Assembly (NCBI GenBank): GCA_031426915.1
Contig: JASJPB010000032.1
Span: 62,001 to 126,000 of the forward strand
Source of the DNA: Sulfurimicrobium sp031426915
Lineage (GTDB): Bacteria > Pseudomonadota > Gammaproteobacteria > Burkholderiales > Sulfuricellaceae
Length of the DNA stretch: 64,000 nt
Direction: 5' to 3'
Of this stretch, positions 8,678-16,654 are shown piece after piece (position 1 is the stretch's first letter; the number at the start of each line of letters is the position of its first letter). The position numbers and the translations under genes were made by a program. The notes beneath the pieces are model-generated. The model saw only the letters and a list, made by a program, of their open reading frames with translations. It was not told the origin of the DNA and searched no databases.

Positions 8678-9041
8678 GCGCAAAGGACGCGAAGGTTCGC
8701 GAAGGAAATAAAGGGCTTGAACCTAACGGGCATGGCCGGAGGGCCACCCCACGCTAATGAAACCCGTTGTAGGAGCGAGCTTGCTCGCGATCACGGACTT
8801 GCAATCGCGAGCAAGCTCGCTCCTACGGGATGGTGTTTGTTTCACGTTAAAAAGCTCGGTTAGCCACAGTCTTTTCTGTGATCTCTGTGGCTTGAAATGA
8901 GGTTTATAGGTTGACAACTTTGTCTGCCAACCAGAGGGCGCTGCGTTACCATTGTTAACCCTTTGTTTTACCTTGCGAACGATTGCACCCTTTGCGGTGA
9001 AATGCGGTTTATAGGTTCATTTAGTAGCTGGAAACCAGATC
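8678..9041. other. Non-coding interval (364 bases) containing a REP and other repeat fragments
   Basis: I see no gene here. It begins with CGCAAAGGACGCGAAGG-type sequence (from about 8680), holds a REP palindrome (8769-8826), then an inverted pair AGCCACAG...CTGTGGCT (about 8862-8893). A 19-base direct repeat GAAATGaGGTTTATAGGTT occurs at 8894-8912 and, with one change, at 8999-9017. The second copy sits just before the next gene. Confidence 0.6.
8769..8826. repeat. REP palindrome, copy 1
   Basis: Arms of 22 bases (starting GTAGGAGCGAGCTTGCTCGC) form a perfect inverted repeat at 8769-8790 and 8805-8826 around a 14-base spacer. The same arm occurs at 12689 and 13219 on either side of a RAYT transposase gene. 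The arm matches, from memory, a very common Pseudomonas REP sequence. Confidence 0.9.
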
Positions 9042-12000
9042 ATGAGAATTCTTTACCTCGAGGACAGCCTTGCCGATGCGGACCTGGCGCTGCGCGCGCT
9101 GGGGCTCAGTTCTCCCGGGGATAGCGTGGAAATCGTTCCCACCCTGGCGGTGGCACGCGAACGCCTGAAACGGCCGGACGATCTCGACCTGGTGCTGGCC
9201 GACCTTAGCCTGCCGGACGGCAACGGGCTGGAACTGCTGGACGAAATCCGCGCGCGCGCTTTGCCCCTGGCGGTGGTGATCCTGACCGGTTCCGGCGACC
9301 AGGAGGCGGCGATTTCCGCGCTCAAGGCCGGGGCGGACGATTACCTGATCAAGCATGGCGATTACCTGGAACGCCTGCCGCAGACCATGGCTTCGGCGCT
9401 GGTGCGTTTCCGTGCCGCCGCCGCGCGCAGGGCCCGCCCGCTGCGGGTGCTGTACGTCGAGCACAATGCTTTCGACATCGACCTGACGCGGCGCCATTTC
9501 GCCCAGTATGCGCCGCATTTCCATCTGGACGTGGCGGGGCATGGCGCCGAGGCGCTGGCGCGACTGCCCAATAGCGCCGCCGAAACCTCGGCCTACGATG
9601 TGCTGTTGCTCGATTACCGCCTGCCCGAACTGGATGCGCTGGAGCTGACCAAGATCCTGCGCCAGCGACGCGGACTGGATCTGGCCATCGTGCTGGTCAC
9701 CGGACAGGGCAGCGAGGAGGTGGCGGCCCAGGCGCTGCACCTGGGGGTGACGGATTATCTGACCAAGCATGCCAACTACCTGTTCGAGCTGCCCGCCACG
9801 CTGGAAAAGGCGCACCACCAGGTCGAACTGGCGCGCGAGCGGGTTGCGCTGCAGGAAAGCAAGCGCCGTTACGACGAGTTGGTCGCCCGCATCCCGGCCG
9901 GCGTCTATCGCCTGTGCCTGGTCAATTCGGGCGGCAGGCACTTCGACTACGTTAGCCCGCGCTTGTGCCAGATGCTGGGCCTGGACGAGAAAGATTTGCT
10001 GGGCGACGCCGAACTGTTTTTTGCCCGGGTGCATCCCGACGATGCGGTTGAGTTCAATCGCAGCAGCGAGCAGGGACGCGCCACCCCGGAACATTTCGTT
10101 TCCGAGTCGCGCTTCGTTGTTGATGGCCTGACCCGCTGGCTGTGGGTCGAATCCGTGCCCACGCTTTTGAATAACGGCGACGTCGTCAAGGACGGCGTGG
10201 TCATGGATATTACCGAACGGCGTCAGGCCGAGGCGCAACTGCACTTGCAGAGCGCGGCGCTGGAAGCCGCCGCCAACGCCATCATGATCGCCGATGCCAG
10301 CGGCGTGGTGCAGTGGGGCAATCCGGCTTTCATGGCCCTGACCGGCTACAGCCAGGAAGAAATCGTCGGCAGGAACCCCAAGGACCTGGTCAAATCGGGA
10401 CGGCAAAGCCGGGAGTTTTACCGGGTTCTGTGGCAGACCATCCTTGCCGGCAAGGTCTGGCACGGCGAACTGGTCAACCGGCGCAAGGACGGCAGCCTGT
10501 ACCAGGAGGAGATGACCATCACCCCGGTGCCGGACGAGGCGGGCGTGATCCGCCATTTCATCGCCATCAAGCAGGACATCAGCGAGCGCAAGCACGTCGA
10601 GGACAAGCTGCGCCAGTCCGCCATGGTGTTCGAGAGCACCCGCGACGGCGTGGTCATCACCGATCCCGAATCCAATATCCTCGCGGTCAACCGGGCCTAT
10701 CGCGAGATTACCGGCTACAGCGAGGAAGAGGTGTTGGGCAAGAAGCCCAACATGCTGCGCTCCGGCCGCCACGACCGCGCCTTCTACCAGGCCATCTGGG
10801 CCAACCTGGAGGCAGGCGGCTACTGGCAGGGGGAAATCTGGAACCGGCGCAAGAATGGCGAGATTTACCCGGAATGGATCACCATCAGCGCCGTGCGCGA
10901 CGACAAGGGCGTGCTCACCCACTACGTCGGCGTTTCCACCGACATCAGCCGGCTCAAGCGCACCGAGGAGACTCTGGCGCACCTGGCCCACTACGATCCC
11001 CTTACCGACCTACCCAATCGCCTGCTGTTCCAGTCGCGTCTGGAACACGCACTGGAAGGCGCGCCCCAGTACGGACGGCGGGTCGCGGTGTTGTTGCTCG
11101 ATCTCGATCGTTTCAAGGACGTCAACGACAGCCTGGGTCACCCGGCTGGCGACGAACTGTTGCAGAAAGTGAGCGCGCGGGTGCGGCAACATCTACGCGA
11201 GGACGAGACCATGGCGCGCCTGGGCGGGGACGAGTTCGCGCTGCTGCTGGAACACCTCGCCGATACCCAGGACGCGGCGGTTCTGGCTCAGGACGTGGTG
11301 GCCCTGTTGGCAATGCCGTTCAGGCTGGACGCCGGGCGCGAGGTCTACCTCGGCGGCAGCATCGGCATCAGCCTGTTTCCCGATGACGGGACAAACGCTA
11401 CCGACTTGCTGCGCAATGCCGACACGGCGCTGTATCAGGCCAAGGAAAACGGGCGCAACCAGTTCTGCTTCTATACCGGCAACATGAACGTGGATACCCT
11501 TGCCCGGCTAGAGCTGGAAAGCGCGTTGAGAAGCGCCGAGGAGCGGGGAGAGCTGGTGCTCCATTTCCAGCCCAAGGTCGACTTGCGCACCGGCCAGGTG
11601 TGCGGGGCAGAAGCCTTGCTGCGCTGGCGGCGCGAGGGCTTTGGTCTTGTTTCTCCGCTCAATTTTATTCCGGCGGCGGAGAGAACGGGCCTCATCATTG
11701 CTATCGGTGCCTGGGTCATCGACGATGCTTGCCGCCAGATTCGCGCCTGGATGGACGAAGGACTGGTCTGTACCCCGATCTCGGTCAACGTTTCAGCACG
11801 CCAGTTCTTCGCGGGGAACCTGGAAAGCATCGTGGCGCGGGCGCTGGAAAAATATGGCGTCGAGGCATGTTGCCTGGATCTGGAATTGACCGAGAGTATG
11901 CTCATGGAACGTCCCGAGGAAACCGTGTTGCAACTGCAGAAGCTGAAGGCCATCGGGGTGACGCTGTCCCTCGACGATTTCGGCACCGGCTACTCCAGCC

Positions 12001-12692
12001 TCGCCTACCTGAGCCGCTTCCCCATCGACACCCTGAAGATCGACCAATCCTTCGTGCGCGACATCGTGACCGAGCACACCGCCGCCACCATCGCCGTTTC
12101 CATCATTGCCCTGGCTCACCGCATGCAGCTCAGGGTGGTGGCCGAGGGCGTGGAAACCGAAACCCAGCTGGGCTACCTGAGCATGAATCATTGCGATGAA
12201 ATGCAGGGCTATTTTTTCAGCCGGCCGATACCGGCGCACGAGTACGCGGCGCTGGTGCGGGCCGGGAAATCCCTCCCCGTATCCAGCGAGCCGTCCGGTG
12301 AGCGGACCATCCTGTTCGTCGATGATGAAGCCAATGTCCTGGCGTCGCTGAAACGTTTGCTGCGCCGTGACGGGTACCGTATCCTGACCGCCGGCAGCGG
12401 GCGGGAAGGGTTGGATCTACTGGCCACCAACCCGGTGCAGGTGGTCGTCACCGACCAGCGCATGCCGGAAATGAGCGGGACGGAGTTTATCGGCAGGGTC
12501 AAGGAACTTTACCCTGATACGGTACGCATCGTGCTCTCGGGCTATACCGACCTGGAGTCGATCACCCACATGATCAACGCCGGCGCCGTGTACAAATTTC
12601 TCACCAAGCCCTGGGATGACGAACAGTTGCGCGAGAACATGCGTGATGCCTTCCGCTATCACGAGGCGGTGATCAAACCGAGGAGCGTGTAG
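9042..12692 (+). CDS. REC-REC-PAS-PAS-PAS-GGDEF-EAL-REC cyclic-di-GMP signalling protein
   Basis: This 1216-residue cytoplasmic protein begins with an intact receiver (VLADLSLPDG, K in LIKHGD). The second receiver (about 140-265) has VEHN where an acidic pair is expected, so it may bind metal poorly. Three PAS domains span about 270-645. The GGDEF domain has intact GGDEF at 728-732, but the inhibitory-site position reads REDE rather than RxxD. The EAL domain has EALLRW at 857, DDFGTGYSS, KIDQSFV and AEGVETE, so the phosphodiesterase looks competent. A C-terminal receiver (about 1085-1205) has VVTDQRMPEM and LTKPWDD. Both synthesis and breakdown of c-di-GMP are possible. The stop codon TAG lies inside the downstream REP. 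Confidence 0.92.
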   Translation: MRILYLEDSLADADLALRALGLSSPGDSVEIVPTLAVARERLKRPDDLDLVLADLSLPDGNGLELLDEIRARALPLAVVILTGSGDQEAAISALKAGADDYLIKHGDYLERLPQTMASALVRFRAAAARRARPLRVLYVEHNAFDIDLTRRHFAQYAPHFHLDVAGHGAEALARLPNSAAETSAYDVLLLDYRLPELDALELTKILRQRRGLDLAIVLVTGQGSEEVAAQALHLGVTDYLTKHANYLFELPATLEKAHHQVELARERVALQESKRRYDELVARIPAGVYRLCLVNSGGRHFDYVSPRLCQMLGLDEKDLLGDAELFFARVHPDDAVEFNRSSEQGRATPEHFVSESRFVVDGLTRWLWVESVPTLLNNGDVVKDGVVMDITERRQAEAQLHLQSAALEAAANAIMIADASGVVQWGNPAFMALTGYSQEEIVGRNPKDLVKSGRQSREFYRVLWQTILAGKVWHGELVNRRKDGSLYQEEMTITPVPDEAGVIRHFIAIKQDISERKHVEDKLRQSAMVFESTRDGVVITDPESNILAVNRAYREITGYSEEEVLGKKPNMLRSGRHDRAFYQAIWANLEAGGYWQGEIWNRRKNGEIYPEWITISAVRDDKGVLTHYVGVSTDISRLKRTEETLAHLAHYDPLTDLPNRLLFQSRLEHALEGAPQYGRRVAVLLLDLDRFKDVNDSLGHPAGDELLQKVSARVRQHLREDETMARLGGDEFALLLEHLADTQDAAVLAQDVVALLAMPFRLDAGREVYLGGSIGISLFPDDGTNATDLLRNADTALYQAKENGRNQFCFYTGNMNVDTLARLELESALRSAEERGELVLHFQPKVDLRTGQVCGAEALLRWRREGFGLVSPLNFIPAAERTGLIIAIGAWVIDDACRQIRAWMDEGLVCTPISVNVSARQFFAGNLESIVARALEKYGVEACCLDLELTESMLMERPEETVLQLQKLKAIGVTLSLDDFGTGYSSLAYLSRFPIDTLKIDQSFVRDIVTEHTAATIAVSIIALAHRMQLRVVAEGVETETQLGYLSMNHCDEMQGYFFSRPIPAHEYAALVRAGKSLPVSSEPSGERTILFVDDEANVLASLKRLLRRDGYRILTAGSGREGLDLLATNPVQVVVTDQRMPEMSGTEFIGRVKELYPDTVRIVLSGYTDLESITHMINAGAVYKFLTKPWDDEQLRENMRDAFRYHEAVIKPRSV

Positions 12693-12745
12693 GAGCGAGC
12701 TTGCTCGCGAATGGCGGCAATCGCGAGCAAGCTCGCTCCTACACG
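12686..12745. repeat. REP palindrome, copy 2 (left flank of RAYT)
   Basis: Inverted arms of 25 bases at 12686-12710 and 12721-12745 surround a 10-base spacer. The core arm is identical to the 8769 copy. It contains the stop codon of the GGDEF-EAL gene and ends 9 bases before the RAYT start codon. Confidence 0.92.
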
Positions 12746-12754
12746 AAAAACATC

Positions 12755-13222
12755 ATGACCCAATCCATTTTTACGCCCGGACAGCAAGCTTTGCGCAAAG
12801 GCCGTTTTTCCGAAACCGGGCGCATTTATCATGTCACGTCCGCCACTTTCCAGCGGTTGCCTATTTTTGACAATTTCCGTGCAGCACGATGCCTGGTTGC
12901 CGAGATGCGTGCGGTGCAGGAGGATGGATGGGTAAATACCTTGGCTTGGGTCATTATGCCCGACCACTTTCACTGGCTGATCGAGCAGGGCTCCCGTGAT
13001 TTGCCGCGAACGCTGCAACGGCTCAAATCTCGCAGCGCCATCGGCATAAACCGGCTGTGCCGGATTAGTGGTCAGGTTTGGCAGAGGGGTTATTACGACC
13101 ACGCGCTACGGCATGATGAAAATATTCACAAAGTGGCGCGCTATATTGCTGCGAACCCACTGCGGGCGGGACTAGTGAAAAGCCTGGGGGATTATCCTCA
13201 TTGGGATGCGATATGGCTGTAG
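12755..13222 (+). CDS. REP-associated tyrosine transposase (RAYT, Y1 HUH family)
   Basis: This 155-residue protein carries the HUH motif as MPDHFHWLIEQG (about 68-79). The candidate catalytic tyrosines are in QRGYYDHALR (about 112-121), followed by VARYIAANPLRAGLV, the conserved tail of the Transposase-17/RAYT family. The start ATG at 12755 is the first after the left REP and gives MTQSIFTPGQQ; longer frames would begin inside the REP. The stop codon TAG is supplied by the right REP. The enzyme presumably recognises the flanking REPs as single-stranded hairpins, by family analogy. Confidence 0.92.
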   Translation: MTQSIFTPGQQALRKGRFSETGRIYHVTSATFQRLPIFDNFRAARCLVAEMRAVQEDGWVNTLAWVIMPDHFHWLIEQGSRDLPRTLQRLKSRSAIGINRLCRISGQVWQRGYYDHALRHDENIHKVARYIAANPLRAGLVKSLGDYPHWDAIWL

Positions 13223-13273
13223 GAGCGAGCTTGCTCGCGATTAACACCATTCGCGAGCAAGCTCGCTCCTACA
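13218..13273. repeat. REP palindrome, copy 3 (right flank of RAYT)
   Basis: Inverted arms at 13218-13240 and 13251-13273 surround the spacer TTAACACCAT. The arm core is identical to the other two copies. The first bases contain the RAYT stop codon, and the element ends three bases before the stop of the convergent Nudix gene. Confidence 0.92.
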
Positions 13274-13276
13274 ACG

Positions 13277-13861
13277 TCATGGCACGAAATCAGGCGGCTT
13301 TTCCATGCGGTACAGCTGGTGCTGGTCGGGTGCGGGGTGGATGTCGCCGATATGAAAGTCGAATTGGCCTTTCTTGCGGTCGGCGAAGAAATGTTGCAGG
13401 GTGCATCGCACGCTGGCAAAGGCCACTTCTTCCCAGTCGATTTCGTCTTCCCGGAATAGTTTGACTTCCAGACTTTCCACCCCGGCGCCGAACACCGGTT
13501 CCAGCAGGCGGGCGCGGAAAAACAGGTGCACCTGGTTGATGTGGGGCACGTTGAAGAGCGTGAACAAATCCCCTATTTCCACCTCTGCCAGCGCTTCCTC
13601 GCTGGTTTCCCGCGCGGCCGCCTGGGCCGTGGTCTCGCAGTTTTCCATGAAGCCCGCCGGCAAGGTCCAGAAACCATGGCGCGGTTCGATGGCGCGGCGG
13701 CACAGCAGAATGCTGTCTTCCCATTCGGGAATGCTGCCGATCACCAGTTTTGGATTCTGGTAATGAATGGTGTGGCAGTTGTCGCAAACATAACGCGGCA
13801 GGCTGTCGCCGTCCGGAATACGCAGGCTGACTCTGGCGCCGCAGTGGCTGCAGTAGTTCAT
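13277..13861 (-). CDS. Nudix hydrolase with N-terminal zinc ribbon
   Basis: This 194-residue protein has an N-terminal CxxC...CxxC ribbon (YCSHCG and VCDNCH). The Nudix box GFMENCETTAQAAARETSEE (about 84-103) fits Gx5Ex7REUxEE. The layout resembles the zinc-ribbon Nudix group related to NADH pyrophosphatase, though it lacks the full NudC length. The chosen ATG at 13861 places the ribbon at the very N-terminus; in-frame upstream sequence has no protein-like character. The substrate is probably a nucleoside diphosphate derivative and cannot be specified. Confidence 0.88.
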   Translation of the reverse strand: MNYCSHCGARVSLRIPDGDSLPRYVCDNCHTIHYQNPKLVIGSIPEWEDSILLCRRAIEPRHGFWTLPAGFMENCETTAQAAARETSEEALAEVEIGDLFTLFNVPHINQVHLFFRARLLEPVFGAGVESLEVKLFREDEIDWEEVAFASVRCTLQHFFADRKKGQFDFHIGDIHPAPDQHQLYRMEKPPDFVP

Positions 13862-14175
13862 GTTGCTGCCCTGAAATATGGTGTCCGGATTATAGCAAGA
13901 TGCATGAAGCTGGAAAAAGCCGGCAGCCACAGAGAACACAGAGAAATCATGGTCTTGTCCACGCTTGCCGAAATCACCCGACGAAGGAACTGAAATCATC
14001 AGATAACAAACTGATTTTTATCTATGTTCTATGTGGCTGCCTGCTGTTTTCAGGATGAGTATTATGTTCTTGCCCCCTTTTTGGTAATTCCATACACTGT
14101 TTCCGACTATTGGACCCATTGCACGCCCTGCTGCCCGGTGAGGCGGCAATGCACCGAATAAAGGGGGCGACGAAA
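13862..14175. other. Non-coding interval with an imperfect inverted repeat
   Basis: I see no gene in these 314 bases. GGCAGCCACAGAGAACACAG (from 13922) is matched, inverted, by a 21-base stretch at 14021-14041 with two mismatches, so a long loop of about 80 bases separates the arms. This CCACAGAG...ACACAGAG sequence resembles a dispersed intergenic repeat, and a related fragment lies at 8862-8893. The promoters for the Nudix gene and the signalling array to the right should lie here. Confidence 0.55.
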
Positions 14176-15024
14176 ATGATCAATGTAACTTCCGAAGAAC
14201 TGGATCGCATTTTAACGACCATTGAAGAAGCCTTGGTGTTACACGAAAAATGGCGGGATCGTTTGCATCGCACCTTTTCATGCAAGCTGCCACCCGACGC
14301 TGCCGACCTGGCGGAAGATGCGCATCAGAAGTGCGCCTTCGGTCATTGGTTTTATAGTGCCGGCAACGCACATCTTCGCAGTCTGCCGGTATTCAAGAAA
14401 ATCGGTGAATTGCACCAGGAAATGCATGGCAGCGCCCGTGACACCTGTAAACGGCTGGTGGCGACAGGCATGGTGGCGGCGAGGGACTACGACGCGCTTA
14501 TCGAACAAATCGCCAGGTTTCGCGGTGAGCTTGCCGGCATGCAGCACAAGGTATCGTTTACCCTGCAAAACATCGATTCGCTGACCGGCGCATACAATCA
14601 TTCGAGATTGCTCCCCGACTTGAAGGCCGAGCAACAGAAGCTCAAGGAGAGCGGCAAATCCTACAGCCTCCTGCTGATGGATATCGATCTGAAAGAAATC
14701 AACAAGAGCCATGGACGCAAGCTTGGCGATAAAGTGTTGCAGACAAGTATTCTCAGTATCAGGGATACCCTCAGTTCCAGCGACAAGATTTATCGTTACG
14801 GTGGTGCGGAGTTCGTCATCTGCCTGCCGGGCAAGGGCGTGAGTGACGCCGAAGTCACCCGGGAGGAACTGATGAAAAAGATTGGTAATGCGCTGACCGA
14901 GGTTACCGGGGAAGCTTCTGCCTCGCTGAACATCCACTATGGCATTGTCGAGCTCGATCCTGATGCTTACCTTGAAGAACTTCTGGACCGTTCGGCACGC
15001 TCCACCTATACAATTTCCTTGTAG
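14176..15024 (+). CDS. CZB-GGDEF protein with degenerate GGAEF site (DgcZ-like architecture)
   Basis: This 282-residue protein has an N-terminal chemoreceptor zinc-binding (CZB) domain. It has the zinc ligand set at His23, Cys53 (KCAFGHW), His80 and His84, one residue offset from the ligands I recall for E. coli DgcZ. The GGDEF domain (about 125-282) keeps DSLTGAYNHSRL and MDID, but the signature is GGAEF (209-213), which removes the metal and catalysis acidic residue. Diguanylate cyclase activity is therefore doubtful; a GTP- or c-di-GMP-independent regulatory role is possible. ATG 14176 has AAGGGGG upstream. It is the first gene of the long co-directional array. Confidence 0.85.
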   Translation: MINVTSEELDRILTTIEEALVLHEKWRDRLHRTFSCKLPPDAADLAEDAHQKCAFGHWFYSAGNAHLRSLPVFKKIGELHQEMHGSARDTCKRLVATGMVAARDYDALIEQIARFRGELAGMQHKVSFTLQNIDSLTGAYNHSRLLPDLKAEQQKLKESGKSYSLLLMDIDLKEINKSHGRKLGDKVLQTSILSIRDTLSSSDKIYRYGGAEFVICLPGKGVSDAEVTREELMKKIGNALTEVTGEASASLNIHYGIVELDPDAYLEELLDRSARSTYTISL

Positions 15025-15046
15025 GGTGGCATAGGAGGAAACAGGC

Positions 15047-15826
15047 ATGGAACGCACGATTCTGCTGGTCGACGACGAGGCCAATATCCTTTCCGCCCTG
15101 ACGCGCCTGCTGCGTCCGGCGGGCTACCGCATCCTGCGCGCCGGGAGCGGCAGGGAAGGGCTGGAACTGCTGGCACAGAACGAAGTCGGGGTGATCGTTT
15201 CCGATCAGCGCATGCCGGAAATGACCGGGGTGGAATTCCTGCGCAAGGCGCACGAGCTGTACCCTGACACCATACGCATCGTGCTGTCCGGCTACACCGA
15301 TCTCAACTCCGTCACCGATGCCATCAACCATGGCGCCATTTATAAATTCCTCACCAAGCCCTGGGATGACGGGCTGCTGCGCGCCAATATCGAAGAGGCT
15401 TTTTTGCGCCATGAAATGAAGCGCGAAAACGCGCGTCTCGCCGACGAGCTCAGGGCTGCCAACGAAGCACTCGAAGAGCGCGTGCTGGAAAAAACGCGCG
15501 AAGTGACATACAACCTGAAAATGCTCGAGATCTCCCGGGAAGTGCTGGAACGCCTGCCGGTGGCGGTGATCGGCATCGGCGCGGATGGCATCGTCGCGCT
15601 TGCCAACCGCCTTGCCTGTGACTTGCTGGAGAGAGGCAGGCCGTTGTTGGGCGAGGATGCCAGCGAAGTGCTGGCGCCCGAGCTGTTGACAAGCGAATCC
15701 GTCACGCTGCTGCCGCACGGGGCTTCAAACCCGCTGCGCTTTCGCTGCTGGCGCGACACCATGGGACGCAGCTCCGACTCGCAAGGGTCGGTACTGGTGC
15801 TGCTACCCGAGCAGCAGTCGTCGTAG
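15047..15826 (+). CDS. Response regulator: KPW-type receiver, coiled coil, PAS-like domain
   Basis: This 259-residue protein has an N-terminal receiver with LLVDDEANI, the phosphoacceptor in VIVSDQRMPEMTG (about Asp53), VLSGYTD and FLTKPWDD. A coiled coil (about 125-165) leads to a degenerate PAS-like domain (about 170-255, LPVAVIGIGADGIVALAN). There is no recognisable DNA-binding or enzymatic output. The receiver closely resembles the C-terminal receiver of the 1216-residue protein at 9042-12692. AGGAGG precedes the ATG. The next gene starts two bases after its stop. Confidence 0.85.
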   Translation: MERTILLVDDEANILSALTRLLRPAGYRILRAGSGREGLELLAQNEVGVIVSDQRMPEMTGVEFLRKAHELYPDTIRIVLSGYTDLNSVTDAINHGAIYKFLTKPWDDGLLRANIEEAFLRHEMKRENARLADELRAANEALEERVLEKTREVTYNLKMLEISREVLERLPVAVIGIGADGIVALANRLACDLLERGRPLLGEDASEVLAPELLTSESVTLLPHGASNPLRFRCWRDTMGRSSDSQGSVLVLLPEQQSS

Positions 15827-15828
15827 GC

Positions 15829-16644
15829 ATGGATACGCTACGCACAACCCTGAACAAGATTCCAACCCTGCCGGCCGCGGTACAGGACGTCATCGCAAGT
15901 TTTGACAATGCCGATATCGAAGTCCAGGCGCTGGCCGAAAAAATCAGCCAGGACCAGGGGTTAAGCGCAAAAATTCTGCGTGTGGCGAATTCGACCTTTT
16001 ACGGTTTGCCGCGCCAGGTGGGGTCGATCTCCAATGCGGTGGTGGTGCTTGGTTTCAGTACCGTGCGCAGTCTTGCGCTGGCTGCCGGTATCGCGGGCGT
16101 GTTTCCCGCCAGCAGCGCGACCTTTTCCTGGCCCGGTTATTGGAGAAGAAGCATGGCAGCGGCTGTGTATGCCCGCGCTCTGGCGAAATGTCTCAAGCTG
16201 AATCCGGAAATCGCATTCACCGCCGGCCTGTTTCACGACATCGGTTTGGCGGCGCTGGCTTTCGGCGCTCCGCAACAACTGGCGGCAGCGCAGGCTGCCG
16301 CCGGAACCGGCGATTTGCTCGCCGCCGAGAGGGCGCTGCTGGGGTTCGACCATGCTGTGCTGGGCGGTGAAGTGGCCAGGCTGTGGTGTTTTCCTCCCGC
16401 CATCGAACATGCGATTCGCCATCATCACGATGCTGCTGCCGGGGAGGGCGAGCCGCTGTTCCTGGTGACGCATGCCGCTTCCCTGCTCTCCCTGGCGGCG
16501 GCAGATGGCGTGGCACCGGATATGGAGGGGTGTTTGCCGCAGCCATTGCTTGCTGCCCTGGGGCTGGGTCCGGAACAAATGTGCAGCTGCATGCCGCATA
16601 TGGACGAAATCATGGCCGCCTGCGCGGCTCTGCTGTCACCATGA
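15829..16644 (+). CDS. HDOD domain protein
   Basis: This 271-residue protein consists almost entirely of an HDOD domain: IPTLPAAVQDVI, QDQGLSAKILRVANSTFYG, SNAVVVLGFSTVRSLAL, then AFTAGLFHDIGLAAL and the GFDHAVLGGEVARLWCFP tail. HDOD proteins lack the full metal-binding HD set, are generally not active phosphodiesterases, and act as scaffolds in signalling, motility or biofilm control. The gene is two bases from the preceding regulator and ten from the following kinase, so it is probably co-transcribed with both. Confidence 0.9.
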   Translation: MDTLRTTLNKIPTLPAAVQDVIASFDNADIEVQALAEKISQDQGLSAKILRVANSTFYGLPRQVGSISNAVVVLGFSTVRSLALAAGIAGVFPASSATFSWPGYWRRSMAAAVYARALAKCLKLNPEIAFTAGLFHDIGLAALAFGAPQQLAAAQAAAGTGDLLAAERALLGFDHAVLGGEVARLWCFPPAIEHAIRHHHDAAAGEGEPLFLVTHAASLLSLAAADGVAPDMEGCLPQPLLAALGLGPEQMCSCMPHMDEIMAACAALLSP

Positions 16645-16654
16645 GGGGGAGTCA

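Larger units (their letters stand above)
12686..13273 (+). mobile_element. RAYT-REP unit (transposase between two REP palindromes)
   Basis: A REP-associated tyrosine transposase gene is bounded immediately on both sides by REP palindromes with identical core arms (12686-12745 and 13218-13273). This is the standard arrangement of RAYT loci described in Pseudomonas and Escherichia. RAYTs are usually single-copy domesticated Y1/HUH-family enzymes thought to mobilise REPs. Confidence 0.85.

Noticed and set aside
8911..8916. TTGACA, a perfect -35 hexamer upstream of the GGDEF-EAL gene
   Set aside because: No acceptable -10 hexamer lies 15-19 bases downstream, and it overlaps a repeated sequence.
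9021..10991. A 656-codon open frame antisense to the GGDEF-EAL gene
   Set aside because: It covers conserved receiver and PAS domains on the other strand and has no protein-like motifs.
8769..13273. The three REP copies as a CRISPR array
   Set aside because: The units are palindromes hundreds to thousands of bases apart with genes between them; there are no regular spacers or cas genes.
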